Assembly (NCBI RefSeq): GCF_963677575.1
Contig: NZ_OY782038.1
Span: forward strand, 3,909,501-3,973,500
DNA from: an uncultured Draconibacterium sp.
GTDB lineage: Bacteria; Bacteroidota; Bacteroidia; Bacteroidales; Prolixibacteraceae
Direction of reading: 5' to 3'
Length of the DNA: 64,000 bases
Part shown: in pieces, positions 1 through 8,653 of the stretch
How the letters are laid out: the number at the start of each line of letters is the position of its first letter
How positions within the stretch are numbered: position 1 is the first letter of the stretch
Notes under the pieces: generated by a model
Told to the model about the DNA's origin: nothing
The model's database searches: none
The model's input: only the letters and a program-made list of their open reading frames with translations
Made by a program: the position numbers and the translations under genes

Positions 1-622
1 CGTAGGCAACAAAACCTTTGTTCAACTGGTAGATTTTTTCGTCGATTAGCTGTTGCTGCTGTATTAATGTGTCTTGTTTCGACTGAAGAACGGTTTGCAT
101 GGTGTCAATTGTTTGCGACATATCGGCCAACATTACATCGCGCTCTTCAATTTGCTGTTGAAGTGCAACAATTTGTGTGTTCTGCTCTTCAATGCTTTCA
201 TTCAGCGCTGCAATTTTCTTTTTGAATGAGCTGATTTGGATACCCGAATTTTTAAGCTTACGTTCCAACTCTGCAATATGGTCGCTGCTTTTCTCCAGCA
301 TTTCATTCATCAGGGTAATGTCTTCAACAATCGCCTGTTTTCTGTCGTAGTTGCCCTCTTTCTGCGATTCAACCGATAAAACCTGGCGTTTCTCTTTAAT
401 AAATTTCAGGTTCTGCTCAATTTCATCGAATGCACCAACCAGCTCGTTCACCATTGAATCACGTTCCTGCAAATCCTGATTTATTGTAGCATTTTGTGTT
501 TGCAGATCCATAATCTCTGTTTTCTTTTGAGTATAGGTTGAAATACCAACCAAAGCAGCAACAACTATTATTGCCACTAAAACAATGCTTATTGCATTTT
601 GTATTTTTCTATTCATTTTCAT
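1..622 (-). CDS. Membrane-anchored coiled-coil protein, partial (3' end outside window)
   Basis: The reading frame is open from an ATG at 622 to the left edge, giving 207 codons without a stop; the C terminus is missing. A GGAGGAG Shine-Dalgarno lies just before the ATG, which is rare in this window and fixes the start. Residues about 9-29 form one hydrophobic helix after a short basic N terminus, so the protein is anchored in the inner membrane. The rest is Gln/Glu/Lys-rich with heptad-like spacing of Leu and Ile, and is predicted to be a long coiled coil. I do not recognise a family. It is the last visible gene after the kinase, MFS and NtrC-type regulator genes on the same strand, and has its own candidate sigma-54 promoter and tandem dyads upstream, so it may be the target of that regulator (inference). 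Confidence 0.75.
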   Translation of the reverse strand, partial: MKMNRKIQNAISIVLVAIIVVAALVGISTYTQKKTEIMDLQTQNATINQDLQERDSMVNELVGAFDEIEQNLKFIKEKRQVLSVESQKEGNYDRKQAIVEDITLMNEMLEKSSDHIAELERKLKNSGIQISSFKKKIAALNESIEEQNTQIVALQQQIEERDVMLADMSQTIDTMQTVLQSKQDTLIQQQQLIDEKIYQLNKGFVAY

Positions 623-670
623 GATTATCTCCTCCGTAATTAGTTTTTTTATGAATAATCTGTCTCTTAA

Positions 671-688
671 TAGCCAATTGCTGTGCCA
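671..688 (-). promoter_or_regulatory. Candidate sigma-54 (-24/-12) promoter
   Basis: On the minus strand the sequence reads TGGCAC-N5-TTGGC. The -24 half matches the sigma-54 consensus exactly; the -12 half has TTGG where TTGC is expected, or GC displaced by one base. It lies about 50 bases before the coiled-coil gene and about 70-95 bases downstream of two dyads, the usual layout for a promoter driven by an NtrC-type activator. Confidence 0.4.
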
Positions 689-753
689 TTAAAATTTGAA
701 ATTCATAATGGGCTGTAGATGAGGAGGAAGGAGAATAGGGAGAGATTCAAATC

Positions 754-789
754 CTATCAATATGATAGTAGAATTATCATTTTGATAAT
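754..789. promoter_or_regulatory. Tandem inverted repeats, candidate activator binding sites
   Basis: There are two perfect dyads with the shared core TATCA-N3-TGATA. The first is CTATCA-ATA-TGATAG (754-768) and the second is ATTATCA-TTT-TGATAAT (773-789). Their centres are 20 bases apart, about two helical turns, so two dimers would bind the same face of the DNA. They lie between the NtrC-type regulator gene and the coiled-coil gene. Binding by the neighbouring regulator is inference. Confidence 0.5.
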
Positions 790-803
790 CATGAAGGGAA
801 TTA

Positions 804-2147
804 TTAGTCTTCTTTAAGCATTCGATAAATAGTGGCAACACCAATATCCAATTTGTCGGCAACTATTTTGGGTTTGTTATCGTATTTATCCAGCATGCGT
901 TTTACCAAACGAAGATTGTATTCACGTAGCGTTAGTTCTTCAGTTAGCAAACCTTCAATGTTCTCGGCATCCTCAAGAAGTAAATGATCGGCAGTAATTT
1001 CTTTTTCATCGGCAAGCGTTGCGGCCAGTTCAATAACAGATTTTAACTCGCGTACATTTCCCGGAAAAGGATAGCCCAGCAATTTTTTACTGGCAGAAGG
1101 CGACAGTTGTTTTTGCTCCAGTTTATTCTCTTTACAAAACTCCAGAATGAAACTTTTGGCCAGCACGATAACATCATTCCCTCTGTCACGCAATGGCGGA
1201 AGATCGATGGGCAGTCCATAAAAACGGTAATAAAGGTCTTGCCGGAAGTTCCCTTTTTTTACTTCTTCCAACAGGTTTTTGTTGGTGGCAATAATAATGC
1301 GACAATCAATCTTTACCGCTTTGTTACTTCCAATCCGGATGATCTCTTTTTCCTGTAAAGCCCGCAAAAGTTTTGCCTGTAATGAAATGTCCATCTCTGC
1401 AATTTCATCCAAAAACAAGGTGCCGGAATGGGCTTCTTCGAATTTTCCGATTCGTCGGGCAGCGGCTCCTGTAAAGGCGCCTTTCTCGTGTCCGAAAAGT
1501 TCACTCTCGATCAACTCATTAGGAATGGCAGCCATGTTTACCGGGACAAAAGGCTGTTTGGCACGCGACGAATTATAGTGAATCGCTTTGGCAACGAGTT
1601 CTTTTCCGGTTCCGGTTTCGCCACTTATTGATACCGTAACATTTGTGCGGGTGGCTTTTTCAATCAGGTTGTAAATTTTTTGTGTGGCCGGACTGTTTCC
1701 AACAATGGTTTTTTCGTAACTGTATTTCTTTTTAACCTCCTGGCGCAGCGAGCGTATCTCGTCTTTAAGTTTGAATTCCTTGCTGATATTATTTACGGTG
1801 TTCAGCAGGCGCTCGCGTATGTCTTTCGATTTTACAATGTAATCGTAAGCACCATGTTTCAGCAGGTCAACCACCACTTCAATATCGTCTTGTTCCGAAA
1901 TGAGAATAACCTGAATATCGTCGTTAATTGCTTTTATCTGCTTTAATACCTCAAGGCCTTTCATGTCGGGCAGGCGGTAATCCAGCGTTACAACATCAGG
2001 AAGTTCGTGAAGATTATTCAAACATTCTTTCCCTGTTCCGAAAGCTTGTATCTCATAATCCGGATTCAGCGAAAGATTATGCACCAACAAACGACGGTAC
2101 CATTCATCATCTTCAACAACAAATATTTTAATATTCTTAACTTCCAT
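804..2147 (-). CDS. NtrC-family sigma-54-dependent response regulator
   Basis: This is a 447-residue regulator with the standard three-part layout. An N-terminal receiver (about residues 6-120) has the acidic pair ED-D near residue 12 and the phosphoacceptor Asp56 in TLDYRLP. The central AAA+ domain has Walker A GETGTGKE, Walker B GTLFLDEIAEM, and the GAFTGA loop that contacts sigma-54. A short Fis-type helix-turn-helix lies at the C terminus (KPKIVADKLDIGVATIYRML). Such proteins are phosphorylated by a partner kinase, form a hexamer and remodel sigma-54 polymerase. The gene is 67 bases downstream of an MFS gene, which follows a hybrid histidine kinase on the same strand; that kinase is the obvious candidate partner. 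Two sites in the window resemble sigma-54 promoters (671-688 and 8558-8573). Confidence 0.93.
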   Translation of the reverse strand: MEVKNIKIFVVEDDEWYRRLLVHNLSLNPDYEIQAFGTGKECLNNLHELPDVVTLDYRLPDMKGLEVLKQIKAINDDIQVILISEQDDIEVVVDLLKHGAYDYIVKSKDIRERLLNTVNNISKEFKLKDEIRSLRQEVKKKYSYEKTIVGNSPATQKIYNLIEKATRTNVTVSISGETGTGKELVAKAIHYNSSRAKQPFVPVNMAAIPNELIESELFGHEKGAFTGAAARRIGKFEEAHSGTLFLDEIAEMDISLQAKLLRALQEKEIIRIGSNKAVKIDCRIIIATNKNLLEEVKKGNFRQDLYYRFYGLPIDLPPLRDRGNDVIVLAKSFILEFCKENKLEQKQLSPSASKKLLGYPFPGNVRELKSVIELAATLADEKEITADHLLLEDAENIEGLLTEELTLREYNLRLVKRMLDKYDNKPKIVADKLDIGVATIYRMLKED

Positions 2148-2214
2148 TTTTCGCTACTATATACTTTTCTGTAATTCTAAACTCAATATCGTGTGTTGTA
2201 TTGTTCGCTTAAAA

Positions 2215-3525
2215 TTATTCTTTACTGCCGCTTGGTTCTTCCAGTCCGTGTCCTTTTGGGCCTGTTTCGGCACGACGTAACAAGAAACTAAATAGTAATC
2301 CAACAAAACCAAGTATGCTGAATATCCACATTCCGGGAATATAACCTTCCGGATTAGTTGCCGATGCGCCCGAAACGTCGTTAGTAACGCCGATCAGCCA
2401 TGCCATTGCTGCCACGCCAAGTTGCTGCAATAAAGTCATTAAGGCGTAAGCCGTCCCTAATTTACTTTCCTCAACAATGTAAGCCACCGAAGGCCACATA
2501 ACCGCCGGTATCAGCGAAAATGAAATTCCCATTAAAGTTACGGGTATGTATAACGACATGTTTCCGTAGGCGAACATAAAATACACCGGAAGTATAATTA
2601 TAGATCCGATAAACATCATTAACGCACGTCGCCCGATTTTGTCGATCAGCAACCCGATGAGCGGAGTGGCAAACATGGTTGCCATTATTAAAACGCTATT
2701 AAGTTTGCCGGCCATTTGCTCTGATACCCCATGCGCATCCTGGTAGAATGTAGGTGCAAAACCACGGAATGGGAATATGGCCGAATAGAATGTCAGACAA
2801 AGTATTACAACAAACCAAAACGAAGGACTGTATTTAAATAAGCCTTTAAAATCGAGTTTCTCGGTTTCTTCTGCTTCACCAAGTACGTAGCGTTTTTGCG
2901 TCCATCGTTCAATGAAATAATAGATAACACCGCCTAAAAAGCAGAGTAATCCGACTCCGGCAGCAAGGTATAAAACGGGCTGCCATCCCATATCATAGAT
3001 TGAGCTGGCCCAGGTATTTGAGCGATCAACAAAATAAGATCCGGCCCGACCAATAAGCAGGTTCATACCGAGTGCAAAACCAAGTTCTTTTCCTTTAAAC
3101 CATTTTGCCAAAGCAACTGTGAGTGCAACAATTAATGGTTCACTTCCAAATCCCAAAATGAATCTGCCGATCAGTATAACTATTAAATTGTCGCTAAATG
3201 CGGTAACAAAACCTGCTACACTGCAAATGGCGCCAAACAATACCATGGAAACGCGTGTGCCGTATTTGTCGATAAAAACGCCGCTGAAGAAGAGAACGAT
3301 AACAGCAGCAATACTATACATGGTGTACAATTGTCCGATGTTCGTCTGTGTGAAGCCTAACAGTTCAATAAAATCTTTGGCTACGTAGGCAACGCTGTCG
3401 TACATGTAGTAACTTCCAAACATGGTGAGGCTAACGGCTACCAGGGCTACCCATCGCAGCCATCCTGGTATTGTAACTTGTTTATTGTGCATATAATTCC
3501 GGAATTGGTTTAAAGTAAGAAACAA
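2215..3525 (-). CDS. Major facilitator superfamily transporter
   Basis: A 436-residue integral membrane protein with about twelve hydrophobic segments in two halves separated by a cytoplasmic linker (around residues 205-235). The MFS signature appears in the loop after the second helix (GVFIDKYGTRV) and again in the second half (GLLIDKIGRR). The family uses proton or solute gradients to move small molecules across the inner membrane; the substrate cannot be read from the sequence. It lies between the hybrid kinase and the NtrC-type regulator with short gaps on the same strand, so the three are probably co-transcribed and the transporter may move or report the signal the kinase senses (inference). 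The basic N terminus before helix 1 suggests the annotated start is about right. Confidence 0.85.
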   Translation of the reverse strand: MFLTLNQFRNYMHNKQVTIPGWLRWVALVAVSLTMFGSYYMYDSVAYVAKDFIELLGFTQTNIGQLYTMYSIAAVIVLFFSGVFIDKYGTRVSMVLFGAICSVAGFVTAFSDNLIVILIGRFILGFGSEPLIVALTVALAKWFKGKELGFALGMNLLIGRAGSYFVDRSNTWASSIYDMGWQPVLYLAAGVGLLCFLGGVIYYFIERWTQKRYVLGEAEETEKLDFKGLFKYSPSFWFVVILCLTFYSAIFPFRGFAPTFYQDAHGVSEQMAGKLNSVLIMATMFATPLIGLLIDKIGRRALMMFIGSIIILPVYFMFAYGNMSLYIPVTLMGISFSLIPAVMWPSVAYIVEESKLGTAYALMTLLQQLGVAAMAWLIGVTNDVSGASATNPEGYIPGMWIFSILGFVGLLFSFLLRRAETGPKGHGLEEPSGSKE

Positions 3526-3570
3526 ATGTATTGAATCTGCCCGGATTCGGAAAGTAATATTTGTCAGTTA

Positions 3571-5970
3571 TTAGAACTTTTCGTTGAGAAGTGTTTCCAG
3601 TTCTTTGTTAAGGCCATCAATTTCGTTGTGCAGCTGGGCAACTTTTTTTTCGATAATCGTTGATTCACTGCCTTCTTTTGCAAGCTGCTCCAACTCTTTA
3701 ATGGTGTTGTAAACCCCGGTTACATTCATATACTTTACCGGCGATGCCAGTTTGTGTGCCAGATCTGCAATGGCATCGTAATCTTTATTGTCCAGGTTTT
3801 CGTCGATCGATTGCATACTGGCCGCACTGGTTTTTAAAAACAGGTCGATCATTTCTTTCAGGAATTCAGGATCGCCATTGCCCATTCGTTTTAGTTCGCT
3901 CAGATCGGGGCGGTACATTAACGTTTTTTCCTGTTTTGAATTTTCTTTTTCTGGCTTTTCTTCTGCTGTATCACAAATAATATTGTATAAAGCGGCTTCA
4001 TCAAAAGGTTTTTTCAGTGCGCTGTCAAAAACACTTTTTTCGTCTTGGTTCGTAGAGTCAGAATTTGCCGACAAAGAAATGATTCGGGCGTTATGTCCCG
4101 ACTGTTTGATTTCACTTGCAGCTTCTGTTCCATTCATCACCGGCATTCGGATATCCATTAAAATTAGGGCGTAGTTGTTTTGTGCTGCTAGCTTAACTGC
4201 TTCTTTTCCGTTTTCGGCTTCATCAAAATCAACCTTCCATTTGGCGAAAATACTTTTTAATAAGTGCCGGTTGAACGCTTCGTCGTCAACAATTAGAACA
4301 GCTTTCCCTTTTAATACTTCAGGTGTGTCGAAACTTTTAAATGTTTGCTGAAGTTTTTCGCTGTCGCCTTTTTGTAGCGGAACCGAAACAAAAAAGTGAG
4401 TCCCCTTATCGACTTCACTTTCAATAGTAATTTTGCCATCCAGCAGGTCCACCAGTTTTTTTACAATGTAAAGTCCCAAACCGGTTCCACCTGCTTTTTT
4501 ATTGATGTCGGTATCCAGTTGCACAAAATCATCAAAAATTCTGTCCTGACTTTCTTTGGGTATGCCAATTCCGGTGTCCGAAATTTCAAAATTAAGGAGC
4601 ATTTGGTTTTTTTGTTCTTTGGCCGTAACAGTCAGTTTAACCTCTCCTTTGTCAGTGAATTTTAAAGCATTGGTGATTAAGTTGTTCAATATCTGTTTCA
4701 GCCGGCCTTCATCTCCAAACAGCACCAGCTCATTTTCTAAATTACTCTCGATATTAAAACTGATGTTTTTAGCTTCTGAAGTTGGTTTGTTGTACAACTC
4801 AATTTTGTGTAGAAGATCGTCAAGTGAAAAGTGTACAGGTATTAACTGAATATTTTGTTTTTCTAGCCTTGAAAAATCAAAAGTGTCATTCACCAGTTCA
4901 GCTAAATGTTTAGTGGAGTCGAATATTACTCTCAGATCTTCCTGTGTTTTTTCGTCGTGTTGTTGTTGCAGCAGCTGTTCGCTCAATCCGTAAATGGCAT
5001 TAACAGGGGTGCGCATTTCGTGACTCACGGTGGCCACAAACAATTCTTTTGTGCGAGCCAGATTCTCTGCGTTGGTTTTGGCTTTTTTTAGCACTTTTTG
5101 GTGCGAACGCGATTTACGTAGGTCACGGAAAAACAGTATCAATACCAATATCAACAACAAAAACACTGACAATGCAAAGTATGACAGACGTTCGTAAGTT
5201 TCGTTTGCCAGCAATTCCGCTTCTTGCGATTGCCGCAGAAAACTTTCTTCTTCCTGGCGTTCCAGCGCAGTAATAATTTCTGAAAGATTTTCGCTGATCT
5301 CAAAGTTTTTGCGCATATAAACTGCTTCGGCCGAACTCATTCGTTGGTTACGTTGCTTTAGCTCTTTTTCAAGTGTCTCAATTTCTTGTTGCAGACGTTG
5401 TTTTTCCACAGTTCGGTCAACAATTATGGGCTTTGGCGCTTCCTGCTTCTTCCCAAAAATGCGTTTAATAAGACCTCTCTTCTCCGGCTCTTCAAAATGT
5501 ATTGTATCCTGCACCGTTAATACAGTGTCGAGCGTTTCAACATATTGGTTAAAAGCCTCATGCTCGTTTCCGCGAGTGAAATGAAGGTTTAGAATCTTTT
5601 CCCAAACAACCATTTTTTGCTGAGCCAAAATCAGTACCGAATCAACAAGTGTTTGCCGGTTGCTGTCTGCATTGTATATGGATTGTAATTCTTCAAATTT
5701 AGTCTCGAGCGACTCATTTACCCTTCTGTAATTTTCGAGGTAATCGTTGTAGTTACTAAGCGAATAAAGTCTCACCATGTTTTCTGTCTCGTTCAAATCC
5801 ATCGCCACATCTTTTACCAAAATGAGTGTGTTGTCAGGTTTCGATTCGGAAAGCATGGAATTGACGATTTCGGATAAGCTTTTGTATACAAAATTCCCCG
5901 ACAATCCCAGCAACGAGATGATTACGATGGTAAGCAGAATAACCGGTATTTCAATTTTTATTCGTTTCAT
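3571..5970 (-). CDS. Hybrid sensor histidine kinase with receiver and HPt domains
   Basis: A 799-residue phosphorelay kinase. Transmembrane helices lie at about 9-31 and 262-281, with a large extracytoplasmic helical sensor region between them that contains coiled-coil stretches but no domain I recognise. The HisKA box has His317 in VSHEMRTP, followed by an ATPase domain with the G box GGTGLGLYIV (about 494-503). A receiver domain (about 555-665) has Asp606 in LMDIRMP, and an HPt domain follows at the C terminus with His739 in DLAHKLASP. The relay His317-Asp606-His739 would pass phosphate to a separate response regulator, most likely the NtrC-type protein at 804-2147 (inference). The gene heads the minus-strand run kinase-MFS-regulator and diverges from gpmI. 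Confidence 0.93.
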   Translation of the reverse strand: MKRIKIEIPVILLTIVIISLLGLSGNFVYKSLSEIVNSMLSESKPDNTLILVKDVAMDLNETENMVRLYSLSNYNDYLENYRRVNESLETKFEELQSIYNADSNRQTLVDSVLILAQQKMVVWEKILNLHFTRGNEHEAFNQYVETLDTVLTVQDTIHFEEPEKRGLIKRIFGKKQEAPKPIIVDRTVEKQRLQQEIETLEKELKQRNQRMSSAEAVYMRKNFEISENLSEIITALERQEEESFLRQSQEAELLANETYERLSYFALSVFLLLILVLILFFRDLRKSRSHQKVLKKAKTNAENLARTKELFVATVSHEMRTPVNAIYGLSEQLLQQQHDEKTQEDLRVIFDSTKHLAELVNDTFDFSRLEKQNIQLIPVHFSLDDLLHKIELYNKPTSEAKNISFNIESNLENELVLFGDEGRLKQILNNLITNALKFTDKGEVKLTVTAKEQKNQMLLNFEISDTGIGIPKESQDRIFDDFVQLDTDINKKAGGTGLGLYIVKKLVDLLDGKITIESEVDKGTHFFVSVPLQKGDSEKLQQTFKSFDTPEVLKGKAVLIVDDEAFNRHLLKSIFAKWKVDFDEAENGKEAVKLAAQNNYALILMDIRMPVMNGTEAASEIKQSGHNARIISLSANSDSTNQDEKSVFDSALKKPFDEAALYNIICDTAEEKPEKENSKQEKTLMYRPDLSELKRMGNGDPEFLKEMIDLFLKTSAASMQSIDENLDNKDYDAIADLAHKLASPVKYMNVTGVYNTIKELEQLAKEGSESTIIEKKVAQLHNEIDGLNKELETLLNEKF

Positions 5971-6056
5971 AAAGAATCTACTTCACAACTAAAACGGATA
6001 CGCGCTTTAGAAGTTGCACGAGCAAAAGAATTAGTAGTGAACAATGTTTCGCAAAG

Positions 6057-6067
6057 TGCACTGTGCA
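6057..6067. promoter_or_regulatory. Short palindrome in the divergent kinase/gpmI intergenic region
   Basis: TGCAC-T-GTGCA is a perfect 11-base dyad in the 234-base gap between the divergently transcribed kinase gene and gpmI. It may be an operator for either gene; nothing in the sequence identifies the protein that would bind it. Confidence 0.25.
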
Positions 6068-6134
6068 AAATTAAATTAATAAGCTCAATTAATTCCAAAA
6101 GATTGTTAAATCAACCTGAACATATCGGTAGTTA

Positions 6135-6166
6135 TTTCCTTACTATTTTAAAAAAGGATATTTTTG
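6135..6166 (+). promoter_or_regulatory. Candidate Bacteroidota-type promoter for gpmI
   Basis: A TATTTTTG box at 6159-6166 matches the -7 consensus TAnnTTTG, and TTTC at 6135-6138 is one base from the -33 TTTG with a 20-base spacer. It lies 38 bases before the gpmI start codon. Confidence 0.5.
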
Positions 6167-6204
6167 TCCGTTCTAAAATTGTTATTTAATAAAAACAGAA
6201 TATA

Positions 6205-7737
6205 ATGGCTGATAATCAGAAGACTTTATTGATGATTCTCGATGGATGGGGAATCGGTGATGGATCGAAAAGTGATATTGTGTCAACTGCACCAACTCCT
6301 TTTATCGATTCGTTGATGGAAAAATACCCACACTCGCAATTGCTGGCAAGTGGCGAAAATGTTGGTTTGCCTGACGGGCAAATGGGTAACTCAGAAGTGG
6401 GTCACCTTAACATTGGTGCCGGACGTGTTTTGTACCAGGATATGGTAAAAATTACACGTGCCATTAAAGATAAGTCGTTGTGGCAGCATCCGCAAATTTT
6501 AAAAGCGTACAATTACGCAAAAGATAACAATAAGAAAGTTCACCTGATTGGTTTGATTGGCCCTGGTGGAGTTCATGCTTTAAGTTCGCACATGGTAGCG
6601 CTTTGTCAGATTGCTACTGATATGGGACTGGAAGATGTTTTCATTCACGGTTTAACTGATGGCCGTGATACCGATCCACGTTCAGGTTATGGGTTTGTTG
6701 AAAACGACCTGAAAGCGCTGGAAGGAACAGTTGGGAAATTTGCATCGTTGATTGGTCGTTACTACGGAATGGACCGCGACAATAACTACGACCGTTTGAA
6801 ATTAGCTTACGATTTGTACACGCAAGGTAAAGGTGAGAAATCAACTGATATCCTGGCTTCAATGAAAGCATCTTACGACGCTGGTGTAACAGACGAATTC
6901 CTGAAGCCGGTTGTTATGGTTGACGATGCAGGAGAGCCACTGGCAAAAATCGAAGACGAAGATGTAGTAATCTGCTTTAACTTCCGTACCGACCGTTTGC
7001 GTCAGACAACTATTGCTTTTACACAAGAAGATAAGCATGAATACGACATGCACACCATGAACCTGCAATGGTACACCATGACAACTTACAAGGCCGATTT
7101 TAAAGGTATTAACGTGATCTTCGAAAAAGAGAACGTTACCAATACAATGGGTGAGATAATTGAAAAAGCAGGTAAAAAGCAAATCCGTATTGCGGAGACT
7201 GAGAAATACGCGCACGTAACATTCTTTTTCAGCGGTGGCCGCGAAGCAGAATTCGAAGGTGAAAGCCGTATTCTTATTCCTTCGCCAAAAGTTCCTACTT
7301 ACGATCATCAACCGGAAATGTCGGCTCCTGAAGTAGCAAAAGCTATTGTCCCGAAACTGGAAAACGGCGAAGCTGACTTTGTTTGTTTGAACTTTGCCAA
7401 CGGCGATATGGTTGGTCATACCGGTGTTTACGAAGCGGTTTACAAAGCTGTTCAGGCTGTTGATGCTTGTGCAAAAGATGTGGTTACTGCCGCACAAAAA
7501 GGTGGTTACGATATCATGATCATTGCCGACCACGGAAATGCCGACAATGCAGTTAATGCCGACGGATCAGAAAACACAGCTCACTCGCTGAATCCGGTTC
7601 CTTGTATTTTCGTAACCGAAAAAGAAGGTATTAAATTGGATAACGGTATTTTGGCCGATGTTGCTCCAACTTTGTTGGCCGACATGGGACTTGAAGTGCC
7701 TGCAGAAATGACCGGTAAAAACCTTATTAAGAAATAA
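6205..7737 (+). CDS. gpmI: 2,3-bisphosphoglycerate-independent phosphoglycerate mutase
   Basis: The 510-residue product interconverts 3- and 2-phosphoglycerate in glycolysis and gluconeogenesis in the cytoplasm. It has the alkaline-phosphatase-superfamily layout: the metal-binding LMILDGWG at the N terminus, the phosphoserine site in GNSEVGHLNIGAGR, the substrate-binding HGLTDGRDTDP, and the C-terminal metal ligands in NFANGDMVGHTG and IADHGNADN. The length matches the usual 505-515 residues and no key residue is missing. The gene is monocistronic: a promoter-like TATTTTTG precedes it and a strong hairpin terminator follows. Confidence 0.97.
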   Translation: MADNQKTLLMILDGWGIGDGSKSDIVSTAPTPFIDSLMEKYPHSQLLASGENVGLPDGQMGNSEVGHLNIGAGRVLYQDMVKITRAIKDKSLWQHPQILKAYNYAKDNNKKVHLIGLIGPGGVHALSSHMVALCQIATDMGLEDVFIHGLTDGRDTDPRSGYGFVENDLKALEGTVGKFASLIGRYYGMDRDNNYDRLKLAYDLYTQGKGEKSTDILASMKASYDAGVTDEFLKPVVMVDDAGEPLAKIEDEDVVICFNFRTDRLRQTTIAFTQEDKHEYDMHTMNLQWYTMTTYKADFKGINVIFEKENVTNTMGEIIEKAGKKQIRIAETEKYAHVTFFFSGGREAEFEGESRILIPSPKVPTYDHQPEMSAPEVAKAIVPKLENGEADFVCLNFANGDMVGHTGVYEAVYKAVQAVDACAKDVVTAAQKGGYDIMIIADHGNADNAVNADGSENTAHSLNPVPCIFVTEKEGIKLDNGILADVAPTLLADMGLEVPAEMTGKNLIKK

Positions 7738-7752
7738 GAATAGATTATAGAT

Positions 7753-7796
7753 AAAAAACAAACCTTACTTGCGCTGCAAGTAAGGTTTGTTTTTTT
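7753..7796 (+). terminator. Rho-independent terminator after gpmI
   Basis: Perfect 20-base arms at 7753-7772 and 7776-7795 flank a GCT loop. The 3' arm ends in a run of T, and the 5' arm starts with a run of A, so the hairpin could work in both directions. It starts 15 bases after the gpmI stop codon. Confidence 0.9.
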
Positions 7797-7826
7797 AATA
7801 TTTGTAACCAAATAATTTTAGAAGAA

Positions 7827-8402
7827 GTGATAGAGATAGGTCGTGCCATAGTAAGCCGTGATGTTTTTGAGAAACATTTCCTTTGTGATATCTTAAAATG
7901 CAAAGGCGCCTGTTGTGTTGAAGGAGATTCAGGTGCTCCACTTACTGCTGAAGAGGCTATTCTTATTGAAGAGGACTATCACACTTTTGAAGACCTGCTC
8001 CCAGAAAAACACAAGCGCGAGGTGGAGAAACAAGGTTTCTCTGTTATTGATAGCGATGGTGATTTGGTAACGCCGCTTGTTGACGACCGTCAATGTGTTT
8101 ATTCCTATTATAATAAACAAGGTATTTTAAAATGTGTCATCGAGAAAGCGCATTTTGAAGGAAAAACTAAGTTTCGAAAACCTTTGTCGTGTCATTTGTT
8201 CCCCATTCGTATTACCGAATACAAACGTTTTGATGCCATAAATTACCAGGAGCTCGATATCTGTAAGCCCGGTCGTAAATGTGGTGCATCAGAAAAACTT
8301 CCTCTCTATAAATTTCTAAAAGAGCCGCTAACTGTAAAATATGGTGCCGACTGGTACAAAGAACTCGAGATTGCAGCTGAATATATTTTGTCTGAAAAAT
8401 AG
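7827..8402 (+). CDS. DUF3109 family protein (YkgJ-like Cys cluster)
   Basis: A 191-residue soluble protein of a family common in Bacteroidota and of unknown function. It has conserved cysteines in CDILKCKGACCVEGD near the N terminus, then DDRQCVYSY, LKCVIEKAH, LSCHLFPIR and DICKPGRKCG, a pattern suggesting a metal or Fe-S site. The best start is the GTG at 7827; the next in-frame ATG would remove the first cysteine cluster. The gene stands alone after the gpmI terminator. Its last 198 bases reappear, with five amino-acid changes, at 9501-9698 as part of a tandem duplication. Confidence 0.85.
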   Translation: MIEIGRAIVSRDVFEKHFLCDILKCKGACCVEGDSGAPLTAEEAILIEEDYHTFEDLLPEKHKREVEKQGFSVIDSDGDLVTPLVDDRQCVYSYYNKQGILKCVIEKAHFEGKTKFRKPLSCHLFPIRITEYKRFDAINYQELDICKPGRKCGASEKLPLYKFLKEPLTVKYGADWYKELEIAAEYILSEK

Positions 8403-8447
8403 GTCTTTGCTGTATTAATCTGTTTCGTTTTCTACTTTGTCTTTATT

Positions 8448-8495
8448 GTCCCAAAATATGTATTTCGTCCCAAATGTTTAAAATGTGTCCCGAAA
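8448..8495 (+). promoter_or_regulatory. Three GTCCC direct repeats upstream of first subunit gene
   Basis: GTCCC followed by purine-AA occurs at 8448, 8467 and 8487, i.e. with 19- and 20-base spacing, about two helical turns. The third is part of the imperfect dyad TGTCCC-GAAAT-GGGGCG. The array lies about 70-110 bases upstream of the -24/-12 promoter at 8558-8573, the usual distance for sites bound by a sigma-54 activator. The array is conserved in the duplicated copy at 9744-9787. Confidence 0.45.
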
Positions 8496-8557
8496 TGGGG
8501 CGTGTAAAATTTTTGGCATGACAGCTAATTCATTGTAGGTAAGGGTTTAATGTGTTT

Positions 8558-8573
8558 TGGCACTTCGATTGCT
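8558..8573 (+). promoter_or_regulatory. Sigma-54 (-24/-12) promoter of the first subunit gene
   Basis: TGGCAC-N5-TTGCT matches the sigma-54 consensus at all core positions, with the GG and GC dinucleotides at the required 12-base distance. It would start transcription near 8584, some 70 bases before the ATG at 8654, with a small GTATCC...GGATAC hairpin (8585-8605) at the start of the leader. The duplicated copy at 9854-9869 has GT instead of GC at -12. Confidence 0.65.
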
Positions 8574-8653
8574 TTATTAAGAGCGTATCCGACCCTAAAG
8601 GATACAACAGCTTTTTGAAGAAAAAATTACAAACAAATAAACAACACAACATC

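Noticed and set aside
8585..8605. The leader hairpin GTATCC...GGATAC of the subunit genes shares CCCTAAAGGA with the terminal repeats of the element in actE.
   Set aside because: Only ten bases are shared and the stems differ, so a common origin cannot be claimed.
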